Assembly: GCA_937951625.1 (NCBI GenBank)
Contig: CALFBP010000011.1
Coordinates: 91,247 to 155,246 of the forward strand
Source of the DNA: an uncultured Thermoguttaceae bacterium
GTDB taxonomy: Bacteria > Planctomycetota > Planctomycetia > Pirellulales > Thermoguttaceae
Length of the DNA stretch: 64,000 bases
Reading direction: 5' to 3'
Shown here: positions 6,734-16,090 of the stretch, one piece after another
How the letters are laid out: every line of letters starts with the position of its first letter
How positions within the stretch are numbered: the first letter of the stretch is position 1
The notes under the pieces: generated by a model
Seen by the model: only the letters and a program-made list of their open reading frames with translations
Databases searched by the model: none
What the model was told of the DNA's origin: nothing
Made by a program: the position numbers and the translations under genes

Positions 6734-9154
6734 TTATCTTGTCGCCACTGGTCCGGTGATCAGCTCCTTGGGGAACGCGAACTTCCCCTGCGTGCCGACT
6801 TCCGTGCCGAAAGGGAAGTTCTTGGTGTTGATCTTTGCAATGGCGACCATCGTCTCCGGGTCGCCGGCGACCACATGGATGTCCAATCCGGCGTGGCCGC
6901 GGAGCCATTCGGGGCCGATCAGGCGTTTACCGTTCCATACGCCGCCAGTGGCGATGAGCAGGCCGAAGCGGGCGAGGTCTTCGGCGCTGATTCGCATCCA
7001 GCCCGGGCCGCCGCGGATGACGCAGCCGTCGATCTCATAGGGTGGGTCGACGTATTCGCCGTAGCCCGGGAAATCGGGGTAGAAATCACGGGTGTCGTGG
7101 ACTTCCTTGCCGGGCAGCCACTCCCAGCGGTCGGCCGGGATGCCGAGGTGGCGGAAGAGTCGCTCGTCGAGCACTTCTTTGAGGTCCCTTTTCCATAAGA
7201 CGGTGAGGGCCTGGCTCAGCCGCCAGTAGCCGGCGCTGGAATAGCGAGTTGTGCCGCCGGGCGGGGTGTGGGCGAAGTTGTCGAATGATGGGTCGCCGGT
7301 CCAGGTCACGCCCGGCGGAATCACGGCGTGGAACCCCGTGCGGTTTCGCCAGTGGAACCCGCTTTCGAGCACGAATCCGCCTTGATGGTCGAGGAGTTGC
7401 CGCCAAGTGAGCTGACGGTGGAGTCCTTCATCAAGATACTTGTGCGGATGGGAAAGCTGGCCGCGGCCGGTCCAGGTCTTCCAGACCGGCTCGTCGGGCT
7501 TGAGCACGCCCGCCTCCACGCTCAGGCCGAACAGGGCCCGCATGATGCACTTGCCCAGCGAGGCCGACTGGCAGCGGTAGCTCGGATTGCCCCAACGGCG
7601 CACGAGGTATCCGCCCCGGGTGAGCACCGCGCCCCATTGACCGTCGGCGACCTTCACGCCGCCAAAGCCGCCGCCGTGGATATTCGCTTTGGCGATGAGT
7701 TCGTCGAGCTTCTTGGCGTCGAAGCCGGCTTGCTCGGGCGTGGTTTCGAGCCAACGCTCGCCGGGGAATACGACCGTAGGGCAAGCAAGGCTGCTTGCCC
7801 TACGTACTTCTCCCACGAGTTTCCGCACTTCGCCCATGACCACCTCGTCAACTTGTGGGGCGAACAGGCCGACGTCGAGCGTCAGGCACATCGACTCGTG
7901 GCCGCCTTCCTTGAGGATCTGCGCCGTGGGCAGATAGCCGAACGACTCGTTGCAGTACGCGGCGACCCATAGGCCTTGCGGCCCAAGGGCCTTGGCGATC
8001 CGTGTCGCGTAGTCCGCGACGGCTTCGCCGGACAGGCCCACCAGCGTCAGGTCCGAGCCGAACTGCCACACGGCCAGCGGGGCACGGTAGGACTTGGGCA
8101 GCGGCTTGCCCTGGGCGAGTATTTCGAGCATCCCTTTGGCGTTCCGGGCGTGCCACACCGACGGCCCGGCGGCCATGGCCTGCAATTGTTCGGGCGAGTA
8201 ATCATGGGCCAGCGGCAGGTCGATCCACGCCAACTCTGCACGGAGCGGCCCGCGCACGGGCTGCATCGGGCCGGTCGCCACGCGGGCGACCTCGGTGGCC
8301 AGTCGTTCGCCCTGCTCCCGGGCCATCTCCGCGGTTCCCCGGGGATGCGAGTTGGCGTCCGCCCCGCAACCGATGACAAACATCGCCAAAGCGTCGGGAA
8401 AACATTTCTCCAGCGCAGCTTGGGCAAAGCTGGCGTAGTCGCCCGAGATCTTGGTGTTGTTTCCGTCGAGCGTCACCGGGTGGCACGCGCAGCCGAACAC
8501 CAGCCCGCGGAGCCGGCCATCCGGCCCCTCAATGCGGAGCACCGGCACGTTGCGATCCACCGGACCTTGCGGGTTGGGAGCCATGACGATGCCGTTGGGG
8601 GTCGCCAGGCGGCGGTTCATGACGAAATCGGCCTGACCTACCCCGAAACTCAGCCTCGCCGGCTGCAAGTCGCGGAGGGCTGCGGCCACCAGGTCCGCAA
8701 GCTGCTCCTCCAACTTCGCGGTGTACGTCGCCACGCGCGGGCGTATGTCGGGCGGCACGCCGAAGGCATCCAGGTCGCGGTTCATCCCCACCACGGGCCC
8801 CGAGTGCGTGTGCGAGGCGTTCAACAGGATCTGGCGTCGCTGGAGCCCCGTCTTCTCCATGATCCGCCTGGCCACGGCTTCGCCCACATCGCGGCGGAAA
8901 AACAGGATGTCCGCGGTGACGAGTACGGCCCGATCCCCACCGGGCCACTGGACTGCCATCGCCTTGGCGTGCAACTCGTCGAGCACGCCATCGGAGATTC
9001 GCGGTCCGTACCCGCTCATGGGCATCGGCTCGTCGGGAGTGATCCCGACCCGGGCCAGCCCGACCCGCCAAGGGAACTCCTCGCCCAGAGCCGGACCGAG
9101 CCAAAAGCAGACGACAGGCAATGCCATCAACAGAAGTAAAGATACGCGCCTCAT
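6734..9154 (-). CDS. Secreted fusion: neutral ceramidase-like domain plus class C beta-lactamase-like domain
   Basis: An 806-residue protein with an N-terminal signal peptide (MRRVSLLLLMALPVVCFWLG). Residues about 25-445 match the neutral/alkaline non-lysosomal ceramidase family: AKAMAVQWPGGDRAVLVTADILF, NASHTHSGP, CACHPVTLDGNNTKISGDY and NESFGYLPTAQILKEGGHE. Residues about 460-806 form a serine beta-lactamase/PBP4-type hydrolase with an SxxK-like SLGK, a YSS box in TTRYSSAGYW and a GWMRISAEDLARFG stretch. The roughly ten residues joining them (RRASSLACPT) are encoded by a perfect 13-bp inverted repeat. Such ceramidase-fold proteins in this phylum are mostly uncharacterised hydrolases. Start 9154 follows the signal peptide; the ORF-track start at 9430 has no support. 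Confidence 0.88.
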   Translation of the reverse strand: MRRVSLLLLMALPVVCFWLGPALGEEFPWRVGLARVGITPDEPMPMSGYGPRISDGVLDELHAKAMAVQWPGGDRAVLVTADILFFRRDVGEAVARRIMEKTGLQRRQILLNASHTHSGPVVGMNRDLDAFGVPPDIRPRVATYTAKLEEQLADLVAAALRDLQPARLSFGVGQADFVMNRRLATPNGIVMAPNPQGPVDRNVPVLRIEGPDGRLRGLVFGCACHPVTLDGNNTKISGDYASFAQAALEKCFPDALAMFVIGCGADANSHPRGTAEMAREQGERLATEVARVATGPMQPVRGPLRAELAWIDLPLAHDYSPEQLQAMAAGPSVWHARNAKGMLEILAQGKPLPKSYRAPLAVWQFGSDLTLVGLSGEAVADYATRIAKALGPQGLWVAAYCNESFGYLPTAQILKEGGHESMCLTLDVGLFAPQVDEVVMGEVRKLVGEVRRASSLACPTVVFPGERWLETTPEQAGFDAKKLDELIAKANIHGGGFGGVKVADGQWGAVLTRGGYLVRRWGNPSYRCQSASLGKCIMRALFGLSVEAGVLKPDEPVWKTWTGRGQLSHPHKYLDEGLHRQLTWRQLLDHQGGFVLESGFHWRNRTGFHAVIPPGVTWTGDPSFDNFAHTPPGGTTRYSSAGYWRLSQALTVLWKRDLKEVLDERLFRHLGIPADRWEWLPGKEVHDTRDFYPDFPGYGEYVDPPYEIDGCVIRGGPGWMRISAEDLARFGLLIATGGVWNGKRLIGPEWLRGHAGLDIHVVAGDPETMVAIAKINTKNFPFGTEVGTQGKFAFPKELITGPVATR
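7775..7804. repeat. Perfect 13-bp inverted repeat inside a coding region
   Basis: CGTAGGGCAAGCA and TGCTTGCCCTACG are exact reverse complements separated by AGGC. The element lies exactly where the ceramidase-like and beta-lactamase-like domains of the fused gene meet and is read in frame as RRASSLACPT. Confidence 0.9.
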
Positions 9155-9929
<775 letters not shown>

Positions 9930-10565
9930 GCGTCGAGCATCATGAACGCCAGCCGCCGATAGCCTTTCAAGGGGTACTGACGCTCGTAATCCAGGATCGC
10001 CCGCTTCTCCTCCGCGGTCAGCCAGTGGTCGCGGGGGATCGACGCGTTGTGCTCGTTTTGCTTGCCGTAACGCTTCCGCCAGTTGTAGAACTTCGAGAGG
10101 CTCATGCCCAGCTAGAGCAGCAGGGCGCAGATGGCGATCTCCGTCTTTTCAAACCAGCGGGCCACGAACTCCACCACCTGGTCCCGGATGTCGTGGGGAA
10201 CCCATTGCTCTTTCATTTTTTAGTAGCTGGACGTGCTCCTGCATCAGCTCGGCGAGCACCTCGTTCTTCTGGGCGAGCTTCGCTTCGAGCCTCTCGATTT
10301 TCTGGTAGCGGCGATCCGCCTGGCAGCCGCGTGGCTTCTGGAACGCGGCCGCCCCGTTCTCGAAGAGCTCCTTCTGCCAGCCGTAGAAGACGTTGGGATT
10401 GAGGCCCAACTCGTCGCCCAGATCGGAGACTGGCACCTTGTCTACCAGATGCCTCTTGAGAACGACCACCTTCTCCTCGGGAGTGTAGTTCTTTCGCTCT
10501 CGACTCATGGAAAATCCTCCTCTGGGCCTCTATGCTAACCCACAGGCCGGAACTTTCCAGTTTCA
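9930..10565 (-). pseudogene. Broken IS3-family insertion sequence (orfA intact-looking, orfB truncated and interrupted)
   Basis: Reading leftward, orfA (10508 to about 10210) encodes a helix-turn-helix protein, RERKNYTPEEKVVVLKRHL then DLGDELGLNPNVFYGWQKEL and a coiled-coil tail, typical of IS3-family OrfA. orfB starts at ATG 10216, overlapping orfA at an A-run (CTAAAAAATGA) of the kind IS3 elements use for -1 frameshifting. It reads KEQWVPHDIRDQVVEFVARW, hits an in-frame TAG at 10112-10114, resumes SKFYNWRKRYGKQNEHNA and stops resembling transposase after RRLAFMMLDA. The DDE catalytic domain is therefore absent. TGAAACTGGAAAG at 10565 could be the left IS end (inference). It is an inactive remnant. 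Confidence 0.85.
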
Positions 10566-11039
10566 ACTGAGGCAACACGGGCTTCGGAAACACGCAGCTC
10601 GGGCATTGCTGCGAGGCGGCGGTCGGCAGAACGTTTCCACCGGGTTGTGTTGCTGTTGACGTACTGACTGTTGGTGTGCATGGGGCTTTGCGCGGGTTCG
10701 CATTACCATCCGGGGCACTGGTGCAGTGCCAAACGCACAAGCCAGTCAAGCGTATTGACCATCGGCCGAGCGATGCTGGGGATATCGAAACTCACGCCTG
10801 CGCAAGCCTTTACGCCAGTCCGCGCCACCCTCTCCAGCGGGCAGGAAACGTGGGGACACATCTCGAGGTGGGGATCGACGGAGGCCATTTGTGTGGGTAT
10901 TTTCTCGCTACAACACTAAAAAGCTTACGCATTGTCAAACGAGGGGCCATCATGCCGTAGTAATAGGAAACGGAAGTACTCTGGCTGCTTCCGCTGGTGA
11001 AACGGTTCGGCCAATCAAGTTTCATTTCAAAAAAGCAAA
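10566..11039. other. Intergenic region upstream of the GTPase/channel operon
   Basis: About 470 bases with no recognised gene on either strand; the track entries here (10671-10919, 10676-10960, 10703-10888) lack protein character. Composition shifts toward AT near 10910-11040. The operon promoter should be here; TTGTCA at 10932 is a possible -35 box but no good -10 lies at the right spacing. Confidence 0.45.
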
Positions 11040-11054
11040 TTGAGGCTTGCCGAG

Positions 11055-11462
11055 ATGTTCTTTGCTTATGTCAGATTTATTTCGAGAAGTGGCTTCGATT
11101 GGGCTATCTTAGCTTATGGCTTTGTGCTGTTATATTTTCACGCTGATGCATTGTGCCGCCGTCTGATTGGCAAGGACGTCAATTACTTTCAGAATTTGGA
11201 TCGGCACCGAACCGTTCTATTGTCTATGACCGAGCTCTTGCCCTTATTGGGCCTTCTTGGAACGGCTCTCAGTCTGTTGGCAACCTTCGACAATTTTCGC
11301 GTTGCAGCGGTAAACGAGGCTCCTGATCTCGCTCAGATGGTCCAAAGTTTTGCGCCAGCCTTAAGTACCACCATTTCCGGGCTGATAATGACTGTCCCGA
11401 ATCTTTTTTTGAACGCATGGCTTTGGTTGGTGTGTCCCGATAAGGAAGAAGGACTTGATTAG
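11055..11462 (+). CDS. Miniature MotA/TolQ/ExbB-type proton channel protein
   Basis: A 135-residue protein with three predicted membrane helices: about residues 15-35 (FDWAILAYGFVLLYF), TELLPLLGLLGTALSLLATF, and FAPALSTTISGLIMTVPNLF. The second and third helices carry the pattern of the MotA/TolQ/ExbB family (PLLGLLGT...ATF; ALSTTxxGL...P), whose members form proton-conducting pentamers that energise envelope machines. It is far shorter than ordinary ExbB/TolQ (over 220 residues), lacking the large cytoplasmic loop. ATG 11055 with GAGG nine bases upstream is preferred; TTG 11040 is the alternative. It heads a tight operon with an ExbD-like gene two bases downstream. GC is low: 28 of 60 in the line from 11101. 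Confidence 0.8.
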   Translation: MFFAYVRFISRSGFDWAILAYGFVLLYFHADALCRRLIGKDVNYFQNLDRHRTVLLSMTELLPLLGLLGTALSLLATFDNFRVAAVNEAPDLAQMVQSFAPALSTTISGLIMTVPNLFLNAWLWLVCPDKEEGLD

Positions 11463-11464
11463 TC

Positions 11465-11911
11465 GTGAGAGCAAGCAGCGTTATTGTCCGATTTCTGTCC
11501 CTCTTGGACGTTGCTTTACTCCTTCTTGGTATCCTTATGGTCGTGCTTGCACATTCCCAGTTAAGGAGTGATGAAGCGAAGCAGGGTAGTGCTTCGCTGG
11601 ATCGAGCAGATTTAGCTGTGCCAGTCGATTTTATCTTTGTCTACGCTGGTTGGAGGGGAGAGCAAAACGGGAAGTGCTATCTACTGGGACGCAATGGAAA
11701 ACCGGGAAAGGAACTGCGGACCGATAGCGCAGCGGACATTCGGAATATATCAACAGGCCCGCACGGAAAGGAGCGCCGCAAAAAGGTCGTTATCCTCGTG
11801 TTCCCGGATGACGGCTGGTTCTCTGCATGGGATGAAAAAAAAATTAGTGCCATAAAAGAAGCGTGGGGCCTCGATTTGTTCCCTCTTTATAAGGTCCCAT
11901 TACCTCGGTAG
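11465..11911 (+). CDS. ExbD/TolR-like single-pass membrane protein
   Basis: A 148-residue protein with a short cytoplasmic N-terminus, one hydrophobic helix containing an aspartate at its start (SLLDVALLLLGILMVVLA), and an extracytoplasmic domain. This layout, including the Asp in the helix, matches ExbD/TolR/MotB stator partners, in which that Asp carries the proton. The C-terminal domain reads VDFIFVYAG...KCYLLGRNG...KKVVILVFPDDGWFSAW and has a loose resemblance to the domains of the next two genes. The start is GTG 11465, two bases after the stop of the channel gene, so the two are translationally linked. The partner assignment rests on pattern and context, not on strong sequence identity. 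Confidence 0.7.
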   Translation: MRASSVIVRFLSLLDVALLLLGILMVVLAHSQLRSDEAKQGSASLDRADLAVPVDFIFVYAGWRGEQNGKCYLLGRNGKPGKELRTDSAADIRNISTGPHGKERRKKVVILVFPDDGWFSAWDEKKISAIKEAWGLDLFPLYKVPLPR

Positions 11912-11930
11912 GTAGGAAAGATCCCCTCCG

Positions 11931-12644
11931 ATGCTAGGCAAACTGATATTGTCGACCAGCCTCGCCCTGTTGGCATGGAATTCGCTAAGTCCACCTTTCG
12001 ATTGGCGGTCTGCCATTGTCTGCGGTTTAGCCGCTGGGGTGGTTTCGGGCGTAATAATTTTTAGCTTCGTTGGTGTGAGTCTAGGGTCCATCGGTGCTGC
12101 CGCAATGATCGGCGTTTCTGCGGGCGTTGCTGCGGGCTTGTTTTTCGCAAAGCAAGGCGACGGGGCAAAAAAAGCAGCAACCTCTGACACCACAATGCGG
12201 GAACCCACACCAGATACGAAACCGGTTACGGCTGCACGAATCGCGCCTCAGCTCGATATTTATTTCGAGCCCTCGGCTTCGCCGAATCGTGCGGCTGAAT
12301 TCCGATGCACATTGGTAGTTTATGAAGCCAGGGCCGAGAGCTCGGAGCCTTGGAATTATAGTATCAAAAAGACAAGAATCGCCGAGAACAGTGGTGCGAG
12401 ATTCTACCAAAAATTGAGACAGGCCCTTCAGGAATGGTTAAAACGCGAGGCCGTGGGAGACGCCGAGAAACAGCCTCGGCGCGTGGTGGTGTACATGACT
12501 CCTTTTCCTGGCGACGGTGTTTACGAACGTATTCGAGAGTTGGCTGAGAACAATGAAATCCGCAAGTGCCTTGTGGTGAGGGACAGGGGCACGTGGACGC
12601 CGTTAGAATCCGTACGAGAAAGCGGCATACCCAGTGATGAGTAG
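11931..12644 (+). CDS. Unrecognised membrane protein, paralog A of a tandem pair
   Basis: A 237-residue protein with two or three N-terminal hydrophobic segments (LGKLILSTSLALLAW; AIVCGLAAGVVSGVIIFSF; AAAMIGVSAGVAAGLFFA), a short low-complexity linker, and a C-terminal domain from about residue 105. That domain contains IYFEPSASPNRAAEFRCTL, a helix FYQKLRQALQEWL and RRVVVYMTPFPGDGVYERIR. The same features in the same order occur in the next gene, showing the two are paralogs. The TM-plus-small-domain plan recalls ExbD/TolR, and a related VV(hydrophobic)xxP(F/D)xDG motif is visible in the preceding gene. The start is ATG, 19 bases after the upstream stop. Function unknown; context points to a membrane complex with the channel and GTPase. 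Confidence 0.75.
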   Translation: MLGKLILSTSLALLAWNSLSPPFDWRSAIVCGLAAGVVSGVIIFSFVGVSLGSIGAAAMIGVSAGVAAGLFFAKQGDGAKKAATSDTTMREPTPDTKPVTAARIAPQLDIYFEPSASPNRAAEFRCTLVVYEARAESSEPWNYSIKKTRIAENSGARFYQKLRQALQEWLKREAVGDAEKQPRRVVVYMTPFPGDGVYERIRELAENNEIRKCLVVRDRGTWTPLESVRESGIPSDE

Positions 12645-12656
12645 TGAAAGAAAGCT

Positions 12657-13292
12657 GTGATGACGTACCCGGTGTCGTTCTTAGAGTGGTGGCTCCTTGA
12701 ATGGTTGGTTGAATGGTCACGCTGGGCTCTGTTCGATCCGTGGATTGGCACGGTTGTTGGGGTCGTCGCTGCGATCGTCGCTGCTGTCGCGTCTAAAGCC
12801 AAACGGATTATGATGGTGCCGCTGGTTTTTTTGGTCGTTGCGTTTTTGCTTTCGTCGCTAACGCGGGCCGTCGCGCCTGGGCTGGGCGGAGATGGCGGAT
12901 CTCGAGACCACAGGGAAAAACCGGAACGTCAACAACAAGGCTCCACTAGCGCGGAAGAGATGAAAACAGTTCCTGTTCTTCCCGAGCATGCCGATCTTCT
13001 TGTCACCTTTCTGCCCTCGCCAGCAGATCCCTTGAAGGCCCTAGAATTCGCGTGTCTCCTGTCGTTCGATTTCGGTGGACGCCAGGAGCCCATTTCAATA
13101 AAGGCATCCGACATGGACGAGTTCGAGGCATTGTTAGTGAGGGGGCTCGGTAAGTTCAGAGCAGCCGCGGGCTCCAAGGAATGCACCGTAGTGGTGAAGC
13201 GGAGGCCCTATCCGGGGGAGAGTGTTTTACGTCGAATTGACGAAACGATTCGATCTGTACTCGTTAATGCGAATGTGAAAGTGCAAGAGTAG
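12657..13292 (+). CDS. Unrecognised membrane protein, paralog B of a tandem pair
   Basis: A 211-residue protein with an unusually tryptophan-rich N-terminus (FLEWWLLEWLVEWSRWALF), two further hydrophobic segments (WIGTVVGVVAAIVAAVAS; MMVPLVFLVVAFLLSSL), a polar linker and a C-terminal domain. The domain aligns by eye with that of the preceding gene: FLPSPADPLKALEFACLLSF, a helix EFEALLVRGLGKF, then CTVVVKRRPYPGESVLRRID. GTG 12657 and ATG 12660 are adjacent alternative starts, 12 to 15 bases after the upstream stop. The GTPase gene follows after eight bases. Function unknown; a structural subunit of the proposed complex is the most reasonable inference. Confidence 0.75.
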   Translation: MMTYPVSFLEWWLLEWLVEWSRWALFDPWIGTVVGVVAAIVAAVASKAKRIMMVPLVFLVVAFLLSSLTRAVAPGLGGDGGSRDHREKPERQQQGSTSAEEMKTVPVLPEHADLLVTFLPSPADPLKALEFACLLSFDFGGRQEPISIKASDMDEFEALLVRGLGKFRAAAGSKECTVVVKRRPYPGESVLRRIDETIRSVLVNANVKVQE

Positions 13293-13300
13293 GCATCGCC

Positions 13301-15274
13301 ATGTTCCATCGCGACGGATCCTCAACTGTCAATCCTCGCATCAACGTGGGCATTTACGGCTACACGAAGGCCGGCAAGACCCGTTTTCTTTATCAACTTC
13401 TCCGGCACTTAAAGGATCAGAACTGCATCGCTGACGCCTCGCCGGGCTTTTACAAATTTTTGGACGATGTCCAGCAGCAGATTCAAAAATTCCAAGGCTC
13501 CTCGCCAACCACAAAGAGGAGCGACGAAATAACGGCAAAAATCCAACTCGTCAACATGAAGCAGCCTTTGGAACTTTGTGTGCAAGATTTGTGTGGAGAG
13601 CGTCTTACGGAGGCTTTAGATAAGTGGGAATCTGACTCCCTGACGCCTGATGAAATCTTGCTCCCTCAGGTCAAAAACTGCAATGCTTTTCTATTCTTCT
13701 TTGACCCCAGCTATTCGGAGATGGCCCAAACCGCGGAAAAGCTGGAGGAACATCACCGCCTAGAATTGAACCGGGCGGAGAGATTCGTCAAAAAAGTGCT
13801 TGAAGTGCGGCAAAATCGTCACCTACCGATTTTGTTTGTGCTAACACACTTCGACATTTGGAGAGAGGACGCCAGCGTGGTCTCAAGGACGCAGCGGTGG
13901 ATCGATGAGCTTCACCGAAAATTAAAACGGCTCTATGACTCGGCGTTGTCTCGGCGTTATCCGAAAAGCCTTGCAGATCGGCGATTGATTTTTCATTCGA
14001 TTTCGTCTATCGGAAGAGAACCAGCAGATAACCGTCAACTAGAGAAGGTCATTTGCCAATTGAATGAGCTAGTCCTTGATTCGGAAAGGTATTTCAAAGA
14101 CATCATCCGTAAACCCTTCTCTAAGGCGGCACGAAACTTTGGTGCAATCGTGGCCGGATCTCTTGTTTGTCTCGCGATTGTGGCACTGATCTTCTTCTTT
14201 GTTAGGGAACGGATTCTGCCTTCCGAAGAGGCGGCCACCGAATCGAAACGGTTAAAAGAAATTCAGGCATTTTTGGAACGCCATCCCTCGGGGACGCGGC
14301 TCCCACGGATTGAGGAGGCCCGAAAACTGAATGCTCATCTTTCCTGGTTAATTGAGTTTCTAGACCGATCCAGAGGCGAGCCGCCCTCCCCGAAGGCGGA
14401 AAGCAACATCAGGACTGCGCAAAGCCTTCTGCAAAAGATGGTCAGCTTAATCGGAGACAAGGCTACCGGAACATCAGGCGCATCGACTGAGGAAAGGTTA
14501 TTGGTTCTAGAGGCGTATTTAAGCAATCTGCCTGATATAGATATAACAGGCACAGGGGTAGATCTTACGGCTGTCCAGAACACTTATTGGCGACTCCAGC
14601 GAGAGAGGATTCTTGGGCAGCTTACCGCCATTATCTTGCGACGTAATCAGGTTGGATCATCCAAAATTGAGCTTTTCGCCGAGCTGCTCCAAGGGCTGCG
14701 GACCATTGAGCATGAGGTAGACGACAGTAAAGTTAGCGGCTCACAAAGTCGTCAGCGACTTTTGGATGAAATAGCGGTCGCAGTGACTTTTTGCGAGGAC
14801 AGGCATCAAAGGGAGGGCTATCCGGCGAAGTTTCAGGTGGTATCTGCGACTCTGTCTTCCAACAGCACATTCTCTTGGGCCTGGATGTGTTTAACGCTCA
14901 AGTCCCCAGGACAAGAGGCTCTCGAGATAGCGTTGAAGCCAACTGGTGGCAGTGATGGCAAGGTTTCTCTTGAGCCATCCCGGGAAAGCTATAGCATCAT
15001 GCTAGGCCTCGGATCGCCTGTCACATTAAGTCTATCGGTGCATAATTCTCCCGCAAACCGTTGGGAAGAAGCTAGGAAATTCGATTTGACTAGCGACCCG
15101 GGGCCGCTGGCTGTTTTGGGTTTGCCGCTTCACGCTCCGAAAGAAACGGAATTCACGAAATTGTTGCAGTGGAGAGAAAACGGAATGGCGATAACGGTGC
15201 AATTTTCTGACCTTGCTCTAGTTCCTGATCTATTGTTGGATGCCATCATGAGAGACGGGGGGCCGACGTCGTGA
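13301..15274 (+). CDS. Membrane-anchored P-loop (TRAFAC-like) GTPase with large C-terminal extracytoplasmic region
   Basis: A 657-residue protein. Residues about 10-275 are a P-loop NTPase: Walker A GYTKAGKT at 20-27, a Walker B/G3-type segment CVQDLCGE with Asp 96 and Gly 99, FLFFFDPS after the next strand, and LTHFD at 181-185 where GTPases carry (N/T)KxD, so the lysine is replaced by His. One membrane helix follows at about 279-301 (FGAIVAGSLVCLAIVALIFF). Residues 310-500 are helical and charged; 500-657 appear beta-rich. If the GTPase domain is cytosolic the C-terminal half is outside. The family is not recognised by name. The next gene overlaps its stop (GTGA), arguing for coupled translation. 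GC is low (26 of 60 in the line from 13801). Confidence 0.8.
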   Translation: MFHRDGSSTVNPRINVGIYGYTKAGKTRFLYQLLRHLKDQNCIADASPGFYKFLDDVQQQIQKFQGSSPTTKRSDEITAKIQLVNMKQPLELCVQDLCGERLTEALDKWESDSLTPDEILLPQVKNCNAFLFFFDPSYSEMAQTAEKLEEHHRLELNRAERFVKKVLEVRQNRHLPILFVLTHFDIWREDASVVSRTQRWIDELHRKLKRLYDSALSRRYPKSLADRRLIFHSISSIGREPADNRQLEKVICQLNELVLDSERYFKDIIRKPFSKAARNFGAIVAGSLVCLAIVALIFFFVRERILPSEEAATESKRLKEIQAFLERHPSGTRLPRIEEARKLNAHLSWLIEFLDRSRGEPPSPKAESNIRTAQSLLQKMVSLIGDKATGTSGASTEERLLVLEAYLSNLPDIDITGTGVDLTAVQNTYWRLQRERILGQLTAIILRRNQVGSSKIELFAELLQGLRTIEHEVDDSKVSGSQSRQRLLDEIAVAVTFCEDRHQREGYPAKFQVVSATLSSNSTFSWAWMCLTLKSPGQEALEIALKPTGGSDGKVSLEPSRESYSIMLGLGSPVTLSLSVHNSPANRWEEARKFDLTSDPGPLAVLGLPLHAPKETEFTKLLQWRENGMAITVQFSDLALVPDLLLDAIMRDGGPTS

Positions 15275-16050
15275 CCATCAAGCAGGCGCCAATTGTTTCG
15301 CCATGTGCTTGGTTTGAGGTGAGGCGGGTTCCTGGTAAGGGTTATCAGGTAACGTCTGCCAATGGTGCTGGTGCAGAGGAGCGGAAAGCCGACGCGCTCG
15401 CCGTGCTCGAGCTTCTAACCCAACCAAATCCTTTTGGCCCTCAGGAATATCAGCGGTGGATTGGGCCGATTCCGGGGTCAGAAGAGAATGTGGCCGTAAC
15501 CGTGAGATTGTTGCCAGAAGGAGACGCTCTGTATCACCAGGCTTGGTTTCCGCCTGCCAGGGCGGTAGCAGGGGTTAGTTGTTTCCTTCCGCGATTTAGG
15601 GTGCTTTTTCTATTGCTTTCCATTGCGTTTATTGTGGGGCTGCTTGCTAGTCCAACGCTCGTTGCTTTTATTCTTCAGCGACCGGCTACTGACTCGGCGG
15701 TAACTACGGCCCCCTTGAGCAGTCAACAGGTTACTCTGTCCGAAGAGGAACTCGCCTTCAGGCAGGCCTTGAAACAACTCGAGACAGAACTGTCGTCAAC
15801 ACGTGAAGAACGGGCCAAGCTTCACAAGTATCTGTCTCAGGAGGGGTTTGCTGCGGACGTTTCAAGTGACGTGCTCAATGAGAAGAGGTCCGTAAAAATC
15901 ATCGCCGATTTGGATAAAAACCCTCCACCTCAGGAAAGTATGCTCCTCAGCAATATCGCGGTTGGTAGATTACTCAAGCTATTGGAAGCACTAAAAGCTT
16001 TTGAGGGACAGTCAGGGAAGTCATTTTTGTCAAAAGAAACAGCCCATTGA
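15271..16050 (+). CDS. Single-pass membrane protein with coiled-coil segment
   Basis: A 259-residue protein starting at GTG 15271, which overlaps the GTPase stop codon by four bases. Residues 1-100 form a small soluble domain (WFEVRRVPGKGYQVTSANG...ADALAVLELLTQPNPFGP...VAVTVRLLPEG). A membrane helix follows at about 105-135 (RVLFLLLSIAFIVGLLASPT), then a heptad-like helical stretch (EEELAFRQALKQLETELSST) and a predominantly helical C-terminus. No family is recognised. By position and coupling it probably works with the GTPase: the N-terminal domain would share the GTPase's compartment and the coiled coil would lie on the opposite side. Confidence 0.75.
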   Translation: MTIKQAPIVSPCAWFEVRRVPGKGYQVTSANGAGAEERKADALAVLELLTQPNPFGPQEYQRWIGPIPGSEENVAVTVRLLPEGDALYHQAWFPPARAVAGVSCFLPRFRVLFLLLSIAFIVGLLASPTLVAFILQRPATDSAVTTAPLSSQQVTLSEEELAFRQALKQLETELSSTREERAKLHKYLSQEGFAADVSSDVLNEKRSVKIIADLDKNPPPQESMLLSNIAVGRLLKLLEALKAFEGQSGKSFLSKETAH

Positions 16051-16090
16051 CACGCTTGTTCATCATTTGCTTGCTAGGAGGTAAAGTTCT

